Assembly (NCBI GenBank): GCA_039594205.1
Contig: JBCNNW010000007.1
Coordinates: 1 to 64,000 of the forward strand
From: Pseudescherichia sp039594205
Lineage (GTDB): Bacteria; Pseudomonadota; Gammaproteobacteria; Enterobacterales; Enterobacteriaceae
Reading direction: 5' to 3'
Length of the DNA: 64,000 nucleotides
Shown: positions 25,828 through 33,952 of the stretch, piece by piece
Layout of the letters: each line of letters starts with the position of its first letter
Position numbering within the stretch: position 1 is the first letter of the stretch
Position numbers and translations under genes: made by a program
Notes under the pieces: model-generated
Told to the model about the DNA's origin: nothing
The model's input: the letters and a program-made list of their open reading frames with translations, nothing else
Databases searched by the model: none

Positions 25828-26781
25828 TCAGGCTTTACGATTCTGTAATGCGATAAAGAGGATCAGTACGGCACCCCACAGCGCCATGGTCAGATAGCTA
25901 CTGATCCCCAGCAGGTTAAAGCCGCTTTCCAGCATCTGCAGCACGATGAGGGCCAGCACCAGGCCGACAATGCGGCCAAATCCGCCGTCGGGGTTGATGC
26001 CGCCCAGCACCGAGGCGAGAATAGTCACCAGCAGATAGGATTCACCGTAGCCCGCCTTTGCCGAGTTGAATTTTGCCATCATCAAAATAGCGGCGGCCCA
26101 GCCGAGCAGGGCAGAGATGACATACACCGCAATCTGCACGCGGACAGTATTCACGCCGCTGTAGCGCGTGGCCTGCTCGTTGGAGCCTACCAGGTAGAGG
26201 CTGCGCCCGAGGGTGGTGTGCTCCAGCAGAACCCACAGCAGTACTGCTACCAGTAAGAAGAGCAGCAGCGCCACGGGGATGCCCACCACGGTGGCATTGC
26301 CGAGGAACTGGATTGCCGCCGGGAAGCCAGAGATCACCGTTCCGTTAGAGAGCAGAATATTGAGACCCGAGATCAGCGTCATGGTGCCGAGGGTGGCGAG
26401 GATAGGGGATACGCCCACCCAGGCGATCAGCGCCCCGTTCAGCGTGCCAATCGCCACCGCTACCGCCGCCCCGGCCAGCAGGGCCAGCGCCAGAAATAGC
26501 GGATTATCCGGATGGCTGACGATCACCGCCGCCATCACCAGCGAGCAGGCGTTAGCCCCGGCGATAATCGACAGGTTAATGCCACCGGTGAGCATGGTGA
26601 TGCCCATCCCCAGCGCCAGCATGCCGAGGATTGGCAGCTGTGAGCTGATGGACTGGAAGTTAGCAACGCTAAAGAAGCGGCTGCCCAGCAGCGCCGAGAA
26701 GACCACGGCAACAACGATGATGATCACGCACTGCAGGCGGATGATGGCATCACCGGGGAAGAGTCGTGCGATTGCTTTCAT
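25828..26781 (-). CDS. Sugar ABC transporter permease, second subunit
   Basis: 317-residue membrane protein of the BPD_transp_2 family (RbsC, LsrC/LsrD) with about ten hydrophobic segments. The conserved cytoplasmic loop LGRSLYLVGSNEQATRYSGV contacts the ATPase, and the C-terminal VTILASVLGGINPDGG motif is present. The start at 26781 follows GGGAG and is 1 nt after the stop of the first permease. It forms a heterodimer with the product of 26783-27769. Confidence 0.92.
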   Translation of the reverse strand: MKAIARLFPGDAIIRLQCVIIIVVAVVFSALLGSRFFSVANFQSISSQLPILGMLALGMGITMLTGGINLSIIAGANACSLVMAAVIVSHPDNPLFLALALLAGAAVAVAIGTLNGALIAWVGVSPILATLGTMTLISGLNILLSNGTVISGFPAAIQFLGNATVVGIPVALLLFLLVAVLLWVLLEHTTLGRSLYLVGSNEQATRYSGVNTVRVQIAVYVISALLGWAAAILMMAKFNSAKAGYGESYLLVTILASVLGGINPDGGFGRIVGLVLALIVLQMLESGFNLLGISSYLTMALWGAVLILFIALQNRKA

Positions 26782-26782
26782 C

Positions 26783-27769
26783 TCAAAGCTCCCTTGCGAG
26801 TTTGCGTTTTTCATTCCACGCCGTGGCGCTGATGCTGACCAGGATAATGACGCCGCTGAAGACGGTGTGCCAGTAAGAGGAGACGCTCAGCAGCGTCAGG
26901 CCGTTCTGCAGAAACGCCAGCAGCACAACCCCCAGAAGCGTGCCGGTTAAGGTACCGCGTCCGCCGCTCATGCTGGTCCCGCCCAGCACCACCGCCGCCA
27001 GCACCGTCAGCTCATAGCCGAGCAGCGAGTTGGGGGCAACGGATTGGGTGATCTGCGCCTGCACCACGGCGGCGATCCCGGCCAGAATGCCCATGTAGCC
27101 GTAGACACAGAAGTGCAGCTTCACCAGGTTAAGACCAAGACGCGATGCGGCGTCGCGGTTGCCGCCCATGGCGTAGATCTGGCGGCCAAGGCGGGTATAG
27201 TTCATCAGCACGGCGGTAAAGATAATAACCGCGGCCAGGCAGAGCAAGGGCAGGGTCAGGCCGTAGTCGTAGCCGTCGGCGGCGGTAAACGACAGCCAGT
27301 TGATGCCGTTCATAAACCAGTCCGGGAAGCCGTACAGCCAGGTACCTTTGGTGGCGTAAACCAGCAGGCCGTAGTAGACGTTAAGCGTCGCGATGGTGAT
27401 GATGATCGCCGGAACCCGCAGCCAGTAGACCAGGAAACCGTTGATCAGCCCGAGCAACAGCCCGACGGCCATCGCGATCGCCAGCGCGAGGGCGAAATTG
27501 CCGCCGTGACCAATCACCCAGCTTGCCATCGCATACTGGGCAATGGCCGTCATCGCGGGGAATGAGATATCAATTCCGCCGGAGATCAGCACCACAAACA
27601 GACCGCAGGCGAGGATCCCGAGAATGGCGTAGCTGGTGGCGACGTCCGTCAGGTTGCCCAGCGAGAAAAACTCGTCGGTGGTGACGCTCAGTCCAACGCC
27701 CAGCGCGACCACCAGCAGTCCAAGCCAGAACTCATGTTGCCCGATCAGGCGGGAAAGTCTGTTATTCAT
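26783..27769 (-). CDS. Sugar ABC transporter permease, first subunit
   Basis: 328-residue inner-membrane permease of the same family, with LGRQIYAMGGNRDAASRLGL as the ATPase-contact loop and VVLGGTSMSGGRGT near the C-terminus. Its start overlaps the ATPase stop by 8 bp, so translation is coupled. Two different permeases as in the autoinducer-2 (Lsr) and rhamnose-type systems, not one as in RbsC. Confidence 0.92.
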   Translation of the reverse strand: MNNRLSRLIGQHEFWLGLLVVALGVGLSVTTDEFFSLGNLTDVATSYAILGILACGLFVVLISGGIDISFPAMTAIAQYAMASWVIGHGGNFALALAIAMAVGLLLGLINGFLVYWLRVPAIIITIATLNVYYGLLVYATKGTWLYGFPDWFMNGINWLSFTAADGYDYGLTLPLLCLAAVIIFTAVLMNYTRLGRQIYAMGGNRDAASRLGLNLVKLHFCVYGYMGILAGIAAVVQAQITQSVAPNSLLGYELTVLAAVVLGGTSMSGGRGTLTGTLLGVVLLAFLQNGLTLLSVSSYWHTVFSGVIILVSISATAWNEKRKLAREL

Positions 27770-29270
27770 GGATCACCTCGACCACTTCAGCAATCTCCTG
27801 CTCAGTACAGCGATGCGGATTAAACTCTGCGACCAGCTTGCCGCGGCGCATCACCAGCACGCGGTGGCTGTTGTAATAGGCCTCCGGGATCTCATCGCAG
27901 ATCATCAGCACCGCCATACCCTGTTCCGCCAGATCGCGGGCGATCTGGTAGATCCCCTCTTTGTTGGCGATATCGACCCCGACGGTGGGCGAGTCGAGGA
28001 TCAGGATGCGCGGATCGGTTGCGACCCATTTCGCAATGGCAATTCGCTGAGCGTTGCCACCGGAGAGGGTTTTTACCGGCAGCTGCGGATCGGAGACCTT
28101 GATGTTCAGGTTGCGGATCAGATCGGCGACCAGCTTTTTCGCCTTGCCGTGATCCAGCATGCCGCTGCCGGTATGCAGCTTGTCATAGACCGTCACGATG
28201 GTATTGTCGTAGATCGACTGCTCCATGATCAGCCCCTGGGTGAGGCGATCCTCAGAGACGTAGCCGATCCCATGCTTAATGGCGTCATGGTTATTGCGAA
28301 GCCGGACCGGCTTGCCGTTAATGCGTATCTCTCCGCTCTCCGGGTGGGTCATACCGAACAGGCTCAGGCACAGCTCGGTTCGGCCGGCCCCCAGCAGGCC
28401 GACGATAGAGACAATCTCACCGCTGCGCAGCGACAGGTTGATGTTCTGGTATTTCCCCCGCCGGCTTAAGTTACGCAGCTCCAGCATCGGCTCCTGCTCG
28501 ACAGACGGTTTTTCCGGCAGCGGGCTGTAGTGAAAACGCTGCCCGGTCATCAGGAATGCCAGCTCGTGGCTGTCGAGCTGGCTCGCCGGATAGGTACCGA
28601 CCAGCTTGCCGTCGCGCATAACGCTGATGCGATCCGCTACCTCCATCACTTCATCGAGACGGTGGCTAACGAATACCACGCAGATCCCAGCGGCCTTCAG
28701 TTCGTTGACTACCCGTAGCAGGCCGTTGACCTCCTGGCGGGTGAGGGAGGCGGTTGGCTCATCCATAATCACCAGTCGGGCATCGGCGGCGATAGCGCGG
28801 CAAATCGCCACCAGCTGGCGGTCGGCAATAGAGAGTTTTTCTACCTTTTTGTCCGGATCAATGTGCACGCCGATGCGTTGCATTGCCGCCAGCGCCTGCT
28901 TCTTCATCGCGCCGCGCCGCACCCAGATATCGCCTCCCGGCAGATAGCGGTTGACGGCAATATTCTCCGCCACGCTGAAGTTGGGAAACAGGGAGAGATC
29001 CTGGTAGATGACCTGAATGCCATAGTGGGCGGAGAGCTGGGGCGTCAGGTGGTGGAACAGCTTGCCGTCGAGCTGGATCTGCGCCCCTTTTTCCGGATGA
29101 TAGACGCCGGAGATCACCTTAATAATGGTGCTTTTTCCGCAGCCGTTCTGCCCTGCCAGACAGTGAACTTCGCCTTTTTGCAGCGTCAGATTCACATTAT
29201 CCAGCGCCAGCACGCCCGGGAATTGCTTGCTGATATTCTCAAGAGTGATAAATGCGGTGGTGTCGGCCAT
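27762..29270 (-). CDS. Sugar ABC transporter ATP-binding protein, double cassette
   Basis: 502 residues with two ABC domains, the form used by ribose/AI-2 type importers. The first domain has Walker A GQNGCGKST and Walker B LVIMDEPTASLT. The second has the degenerate loop GLLGAGRTE, a full signature LSGGNAQR and Walker B ILILDSPTVGVD. The start ATG at 29270 follows AGGGG; a TTG two codons upstream is less likely. First in order after the binding protein. Confidence 0.94.
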   Translation of the reverse strand: MADTTAFITLENISKQFPGVLALDNVNLTLQKGEVHCLAGQNGCGKSTIIKVISGVYHPEKGAQIQLDGKLFHHLTPQLSAHYGIQVIYQDLSLFPNFSVAENIAVNRYLPGGDIWVRRGAMKKQALAAMQRIGVHIDPDKKVEKLSIADRQLVAICRAIAADARLVIMDEPTASLTRQEVNGLLRVVNELKAAGICVVFVSHRLDEVMEVADRISVMRDGKLVGTYPASQLDSHELAFLMTGQRFHYSPLPEKPSVEQEPMLELRNLSRRGKYQNINLSLRSGEIVSIVGLLGAGRTELCLSLFGMTHPESGEIRINGKPVRLRNNHDAIKHGIGYVSEDRLTQGLIMEQSIYDNTIVTVYDKLHTGSGMLDHGKAKKLVADLIRNLNIKVSDPQLPVKTLSGGNAQRIAIAKWVATDPRILILDSPTVGVDIANKEGIYQIARDLAEQGMAVLMICDEIPEAYYNSHRVLVMRRGKLVAEFNPHRCTEQEIAEVVEVIHE

Positions 29271-29373
29271 GGACAATACCCCTGCGAGCGCCCGGTTGGG
29301 CGCTTAAGTCATTTAGTACGAGTGTGCCGGCCAGACGGCCGGCGTTGAGGTTCCCTGGTGTAGGCGGAGAGCC

Positions 29374-30357
29374 TTAGAAACCGAGCGACTGTGCGTTATC
29401 TTTAGTGACTTCGAGGATCTTGTTAAAGCGGATCACTTTCTTCTCCATGTCGACATCGGCTTTCCCTAAACCGTCAATGGTGAGATCGGACGTGACTTCT
29501 TTACCCTTCAGCAGCTGGTCGGCAACGGTCACCAGCGCATAGCCCGCATCTTTCGGATCCCACAGCAGCGCTTTTTTGATATCGCCGCGCATCAGATAAG
29601 GTGCAGCCTGGGCTGGCATAGCGATACCTACCACGGCCACTTTCTCTTTCGCACGCTTCTTCTGCACCGCCTGACCCGCACCGATAGGGCCGAGGGAGCC
29701 GAAGCCGATCACCCCTTTCATCTGCGGATAGGTTTTCATCAGGTCCAGCGTCGTGGAGTAGGATTTGTCGATGCTCTCGGCTACCGGCAGGCGTGAGGTG
29801 ACCTCAAACATATCCGGGTATTTCTCTTTCTGATATTTAATGGCGTAATCGGCCCAGGCGTTATGCAGTGGCACCGTCAGGGAGCCAACGTAGATGGCAT
29901 AGCCGCCTTTACCGCCCATATCTTTTGCCAGCTCATCAACGTTGGCCTGCGCATACTTCTCGCTGTCGATGGTTTCAATATCCCACTGGCCGATCTGCTG
30001 ATCCGGTGACTCATGGGTGAGCACCACGATGCCTTTATCGCGAGCCTTTTTCAGCACCGGCTCCAGCACTTTAGCGTCGTTTGGCACAACGATAATGGCG
30101 TTAACGTTTTTGGCTATCAGATCCTCAATCACCTTCACCTGCTGGGCCGGATCAGGCGTTGAAGGGCCGGTCTGGTAGGCGTTAACGTCGAGCTTTTTCG
30201 CCGCCTCGTTGACGCCGGTTTCCATACGGTTAAACCACGGAATGCCGGTCACCTTGGCGACCACGGCAATTTCATACTTCTCCGCTGCAACCGACGTACC
30301 GGACACCATGCATGCAGAAATCAGGGCTGCGCTGAGCAATGCGAGTTTGAATTTCAT
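29374..30357 (-). CDS. Sugar ABC transporter substrate-binding protein, LsrB/RbsB type
   Basis: 327 residues, periplasmic binding protein family Peripla_BP_4. The signal peptide is about residues 1-24, with cleavage after VAA; the stretch ISAC also fits a loose lipobox, so a lipid anchor is possible. The mature part begins with EIAVVAKVTGIPWFNRMETGV, close to LsrB and RhaS-type proteins. First gene of the operon binding protein, ATPase, two permeases, kinase, isomerase. The ligand is probably a pentose, pentulose or polyol judged from the kinase; not shown by sequence. Confidence 0.9.
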   Translation of the reverse strand: MKFKLALLSAALISACMVSGTSVAAEKYEIAVVAKVTGIPWFNRMETGVNEAAKKLDVNAYQTGPSTPDPAQQVKVIEDLIAKNVNAIIVVPNDAKVLEPVLKKARDKGIVVLTHESPDQQIGQWDIETIDSEKYAQANVDELAKDMGGKGGYAIYVGSLTVPLHNAWADYAIKYQKEKYPDMFEVTSRLPVAESIDKSYSTTLDLMKTYPQMKGVIGFGSLGPIGAGQAVQKKRAKEKVAVVGIAMPAQAAPYLMRGDIKKALLWDPKDAGYALVTVADQLLKGKEVTSDLTIDGLGKADVDMEKKVIRFNKILEVTKDNAQSLGF

Positions 30358-30772
30358 AGTTCTACCTTTTGTAGGGGCCGAGGCATGTCACGGAGAGAAG
30401 ATTAGCAATGAAGGGAAGGAGAAACGTATTGCAAAAATTTGAAGTGTGATCGGTGCACGAAAATGTAAATTTATGGATAATTTTAGGTTAAAAATAAGTT
30501 AAATATTAATAATGCCATTACGTTATAAATGGCTATTACTGTTAAAAAATGATTATTTAATAACTTGCATTTAACATTTTATTAACATTTAACTTAAGTC
30601 AGGCGTGATTTATCCTCTTTCTACCCCTTTCCACCGCGTGTGAAGTTGCAAATATGTGAACTGAATCGAGACAAGCAAATTCACGCTCTGGCAAACCGTC
30701 TCGGTGTTTAGGGTTTGCTTGCACCTACGGGGTTTTAACGCCAGACTAACGCCTCCAAAACGGGAGGGATTC
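30358..30772. other. AT-rich divergent spacer between sugar operon and hcaT
   Basis: 415 bp without a credible gene. It must hold the promoters of both divergent units. The middle (about 30470-30600) is very AT-rich and contains an inverted repeat CCATT-N7-AATGG. A hairpin GCAAACC/GGTTTGC (30691-30718) lies in the hcaT leader. A half CRP-like site TGTGATCGG occurs at 30445. No full operator could be assigned, and no regulator gene is adjacent. Confidence 0.6.
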
Positions 30773-31912
30773 ATGGTTTTGCATTCTACGCGCTGGCTGG
30801 CGCTGAGCTACTTTACCTACTTTTTCAGCTACGGCATCTTTTTACCTTTCTGGAGCGTCTGGCTCAAGGGCACCGGCCTGACGCCGGAAACCATCGGCCT
30901 GCTGCTCGGGGCAGGGCTGGTCGCCCGCTTTCTCGGCAGCCTGATTATTGCCCCTCGGGTCACCGATCCCTCCCGGCTGGTGTTCGCCCTGCGCCTGCTG
31001 GCTCTGTTGACGCTGCTGTTTGCCCTGGCCTTCTGGGCCGGAAACCACGTTGGCTGGCTGATGGTTATCATCATCGGCTTTAACCTCTTCTTCTCGCCGC
31101 TGGTGCCGCTCACCGACGCGCTGGCGAATACCTGGCAAAAGCAGATCGTCATGGACTATGGCCGCGTGCGCCTGTGGGGATCGGTGGCCTTTGTGATCGG
31201 CTCGGCGCTGACCGGCAAGCTGGTGAGCCTCTTCGACTACCGGGCGATCCTGGCGATGCTTACCCTGGGGACGGTCTCTATGCTGCTGGGGATGCTGCTG
31301 CGTCCTTCGGTAATGCCTCTTGGGGAGAGCCGGGCGCAGACTGCCGCAGGATGGCCCGCATGGCGCAGCCTGATAGGTCAGAACGGACGCTTTCTTGCCT
31401 GCGTTTCGCTGCTGCAGGGGGCGCACGCTGCCTACTACGGTTTTAGCGCCATCTACTGGCAGGAGGCTGGCTACTCTGCTTCAACGGTGGGCTACCTCTG
31501 GTCGTTGGGCGTGGTTGCAGAGGTGGTTATCTTCGCACTCAGCAATCGCCTGTTCCGTCGCTGGGGCGCCCGCGATCTACTTCTGCTCTCGGCGGCGTGC
31601 GGCATAGTACGCTGGGGATTAATGGGCTGGACCACGGCGCTGCCGTGGCTGCTGCTGGTGCAGGTGCTGCACTGTGGAACTTTCACCGTCTGCCATCTGG
31701 CGGCGATGCGCTACATTGCTGCCCGTAAGGGGGGCGAGGTGATCCGCCTGCAGGCCGTCTACTCGGCGGTAGCGATGGGAGGCAGCATCGCGGTAATGAC
31801 CATTTTTGCTGGCTTCCTGTACCAGCACCTGCACCAGGGGGTATTCTGGGTGATGGCGCTGGTCGCGCTGCCCGCTATTTTCATCCGGCCCGGCGTTGCC
31901 GCCCGGACTTAA
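30773..31912 (+). CDS. hcaT: 3-phenylpropionate MFS transporter HcaT
   Basis: Twelve-helix major facilitator of 379 residues, nearly identical through most of its length to E. coli HcaT, which imports 3-phenylpropionate by proton symport. Starts MVLHSTRWLALSYFTYFFSYG after GGGAGG. Conserved DPSRLVFALRLLALL and the GSVAFVIGSALTGKL stretch are present. The hca dioxygenase and hcaR genes, which adjoin it in E. coli, are not in the window. The stop overlaps that of convergent csiE by 4 bp. Confidence 0.93.
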   Translation: MVLHSTRWLALSYFTYFFSYGIFLPFWSVWLKGTGLTPETIGLLLGAGLVARFLGSLIIAPRVTDPSRLVFALRLLALLTLLFALAFWAGNHVGWLMVIIIGFNLFFSPLVPLTDALANTWQKQIVMDYGRVRLWGSVAFVIGSALTGKLVSLFDYRAILAMLTLGTVSMLLGMLLRPSVMPLGESRAQTAAGWPAWRSLIGQNGRFLACVSLLQGAHAAYYGFSAIYWQEAGYSASTVGYLWSLGVVAEVVIFALSNRLFRRWGARDLLLLSAACGIVRWGLMGWTTALPWLLLVQVLHCGTFTVCHLAAMRYIAARKGGEVIRLQAVYSAVAMGGSIAVMTIFAGFLYQHLHQGVFWVMALVALPAIFIRPGVAART

Positions 31913-33186
31913 GACTCCAGCATGTCGCGAATATGTCGCTGCTGCTGCTCGCTCAGGGTTATCACCGCATGGATCAGCGGGGCAGAAAAGAGCGGTAGCG
32001 GCGTCACGTAAGGCGTCACGATTAACGCCGCTTCACGGGGAGCACCCTCCTGCTGGAAAGTGGCAAGAGGCAGGTACTTGATATTCAACGGCAGCAGCGT
32101 CAGCTCGCGCAGCTGCTCCTCGATCATTCGCTCCCGCTCGGGCGCATCGTCGGTCAGCAGGACGACCTGCTTTTCGTGCAAATCGCTCTCCTGCATCAGC
32201 CACGCGCCAAAGATCACCGCCACCAGTCCCGCCTCCTCATGGGTAAAGCAGAGTTTATACTCCTCTTCAAGGCAGGTTAATGCTTCGCGGGTGGTGCGCA
32301 TCAGGCGGGGGTAGAGCAGAGCGATCTCCTCCGTCAGGCTGGTGTCGATCCCGATACCAAACAGGCTGCGGTTCAGCGCCTGTGCAAGGTGAATATAGAG
32401 CTGATCGGTCAGCCCCTGCTCATCGCTAAAGTCCATACCGGAGAGGGCACGAAATCGCTCGATGGTCTTCCGGATGCCTTCCCGCAGCCGGGTATCCTGT
32501 TGGTGACTGTCGCGAATGGGGTCCGGGGTGCGCAACAGCATAAACAGCACTGCCAGGAAGAGATGCTCGCTTACGTGCGGGATCGGCACCACCCGGCGCT
32601 GCCAGTGGCGAATAATCTCTTGGGCGACCAGATACTCTGCCCGCGCTTCGGCCCAGGCCTGTTGCAAAGGCGCAAAAGCGGGCGTAAAGCCAAGCTGGTT
32701 TGCCAGCAGGCAATACTGTAAATAGAGACGCAGAAACTGAATATCCCGCTGTTCAAACTGCCGCTCAAGGCGACGGGAGCAGAGATTAATCAGAGCATGC
32801 AGGTTAGTATCGTCATACAATGTCCTGGCGATACCCTGCTGCTTAAGCGCGCTTTTTAGCGCCGGGGTAAAGTAAGCGCTAACAAAGTTAGGGCAGAGGC
32901 GGATGGCGCGCTTGAGCCAGTGAACGAGACAGAGACGCTGATCGAGCGCCGTGCCCTCAATCCGATAGCTGCCATCCTGTTGCGTGGTGATACTCAGCCG
33001 ATGGTAGCGCTGGATCTCATGACCCGTGTCGGCAATATCTTGCCGGGTAACTGTGCCGTCCACATTGTTCATCTTGCCGAGCATATCTGGTGTCACCGTT
33101 TGTCCTGGCAGGGCGAGCATTAGGAGTACATGACAGCGGCGTTGTGAACTGGAGAGCACAGATGGCGGTATCGTTACGGTTGTCAT
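31909..33186 (-). CDS. csiE: Stationary phase inducible protein CsiE
   Basis: 425-residue protein with two PTS-regulation domain (PRD)-like regions (about 80-185 and 190-300) after an N-terminal winged-helix-like part. It resembles transcriptional antiterminators, but no target is known. In E. coli expression needs sigma S and is influenced by cAMP-CRP. The length and gene position next to hcaT are as in E. coli. Confidence 0.93.
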   Translation of the reverse strand: MTTVTIPPSVLSSSQRRCHVLLMLALPGQTVTPDMLGKMNNVDGTVTRQDIADTGHEIQRYHRLSITTQQDGSYRIEGTALDQRLCLVHWLKRAIRLCPNFVSAYFTPALKSALKQQGIARTLYDDTNLHALINLCSRRLERQFEQRDIQFLRLYLQYCLLANQLGFTPAFAPLQQAWAEARAEYLVAQEIIRHWQRRVVPIPHVSEHLFLAVLFMLLRTPDPIRDSHQQDTRLREGIRKTIERFRALSGMDFSDEQGLTDQLYIHLAQALNRSLFGIGIDTSLTEEIALLYPRLMRTTREALTCLEEEYKLCFTHEEAGLVAVIFGAWLMQESDLHEKQVVLLTDDAPERERMIEEQLRELTLLPLNIKYLPLATFQQEGAPREAALIVTPYVTPLPLFSAPLIHAVITLSEQQQRHIRDMLES

Positions 33187-33233
33187 CTGCTGGATTCCAG
33201 TTAGGGGTTTCGATAAGAATAGCTAAAGGATAC

Positions 33234-33285
33234 GACGGCGAAAGCCCCGCAGACGGGCTTTCCCTCAGGAATGCCGGAGGGCGTC
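33234..33285 (+). promoter_or_regulatory. Predicted three-way-junction RNA leader of the DUF1007-NicO operon
   Basis: P1 GACG (33234-33237) pairs with CGTC (33282-33285). P2 is an 8-bp stem GAAAGCCC/GGGCTTTC (33240-33262) with a 7-nt loop. P3 CCTC/GAGG (33263-33280) is extended by GG/CC and an AATG loop. The junction strands are at most two bases. It ends 25 nt before the ATG. It did not match the NiCo or cobalamin riboswitches as I know them. Fold is by eye. Confidence 0.4.
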
Positions 33286-33310
33286 ACAGAATTTTTCTCG
33301 TAAGGAACAC

Positions 33311-33952
33311 ATGCAAACAGTCAAACCGTACGCTGGCGCGCTGATTTTCGCGTTTTTATCGCTCCCTGCGCTGGCCCATCCCCACAGCTTTATTCGTCTG
33401 CAAACCGAGCCGGTGGTCGAGAGCGGGCAGCTGGTGGCGCTTGATATGCGCTGGACAATGGATGAGATCACTTCAGCCGATCTGCTCTATGACGCCGGTG
33501 ATGCTAAGCCGGAGTCGCCGGTATGGAAAAAGCTCGCGGCGGAGGTGATGGCCAACGTGCTGGGGCAGCACTACTTTACCGAGGTCTGGCATAACGGGCA
33601 GCGGGTTAAGTTTCTTAATCGGCCCACGCACTACGGCATGTCGCGGATCGATCATCAGGCGGTGCTGGCCTTTACCCTGCCGCTGGCCACGCCGCAGCCG
33701 CTGGCCGGGCAGCGCTACACCTTTTCCACCTTCGATCCCACCTACTATGTCGATATGACTTATCAGGATAAGCGTGACGTTACGCTGCCCGCTGATCTGC
33801 AAAAAACATGTCAAATAACCGTGGATACGCCAACGCCGGGAGAGGAAACCTTAGCCTTTGCCCAGTCGCTGGATAAAGAGGATGCCCCGCCGGAGGATAT
33901 GGCGCTTGGCAAGCAGTTTGCCCAGACCGTGACCCTGGAGTGCAAGGCGTGA
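33311..33952 (+). CDS. DUF1007 family periplasmic protein
   Basis: 213 residues with a signal peptide cleaved after ALA at about residue 22, so the mature chain starts HPHSFI. An N-terminal His-Pro-His can bind metal. The rest is the DUF1007 beta-rich fold (FSTFDPTYYVDMTY motif). This family is regularly paired with NicO-type nickel/cobalt permeases, as here, where the two genes overlap by 4 nt. Function probably metal delivery or sensing for the permease; not established. Confidence 0.85.
   Translation: MQTVKPYAGALIFAFLSLPALAHPHSFIRLQTEPVVESGQLVALDMRWTMDEITSADLLYDAGDAKPESPVWKKLAAEVMANVLGQHYFTEVWHNGQRVKFLNRPTHYGMSRIDHQAVLAFTLPLATPQPLAGQRYTFSTFDPTYYVDMTYQDKRDVTLPADLQKTCQITVDTPTPGEETLAFAQSLDKEDAPPEDMALGKQFAQTVTLECKA

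Noticed and set aside
29374..30357. Assigning the ABC importer to the autoinducer-2 Lsr system
   Set aside because: The binding protein is LsrB-like, but lsrK, lsrR, lsrF and lsrG are absent, and the kinase carries the pentulose-type TCSLV motif and is joined to a pentose-phosphate-type isomerase.
30445..30460. CRP-like site TGTGATCGGTGCACGA before the sugar operon
   Set aside because: Only the first half fits. The second half CACGA is off the TCACA consensus, so it is not listed as a site.
33201..33310. Cobalamin or NiCo (czcD) riboswitch before the NicO operon
   Set aside because: None of the conserved core sequences of these classes as I know them was found; only a generic three-way junction could be drawn.
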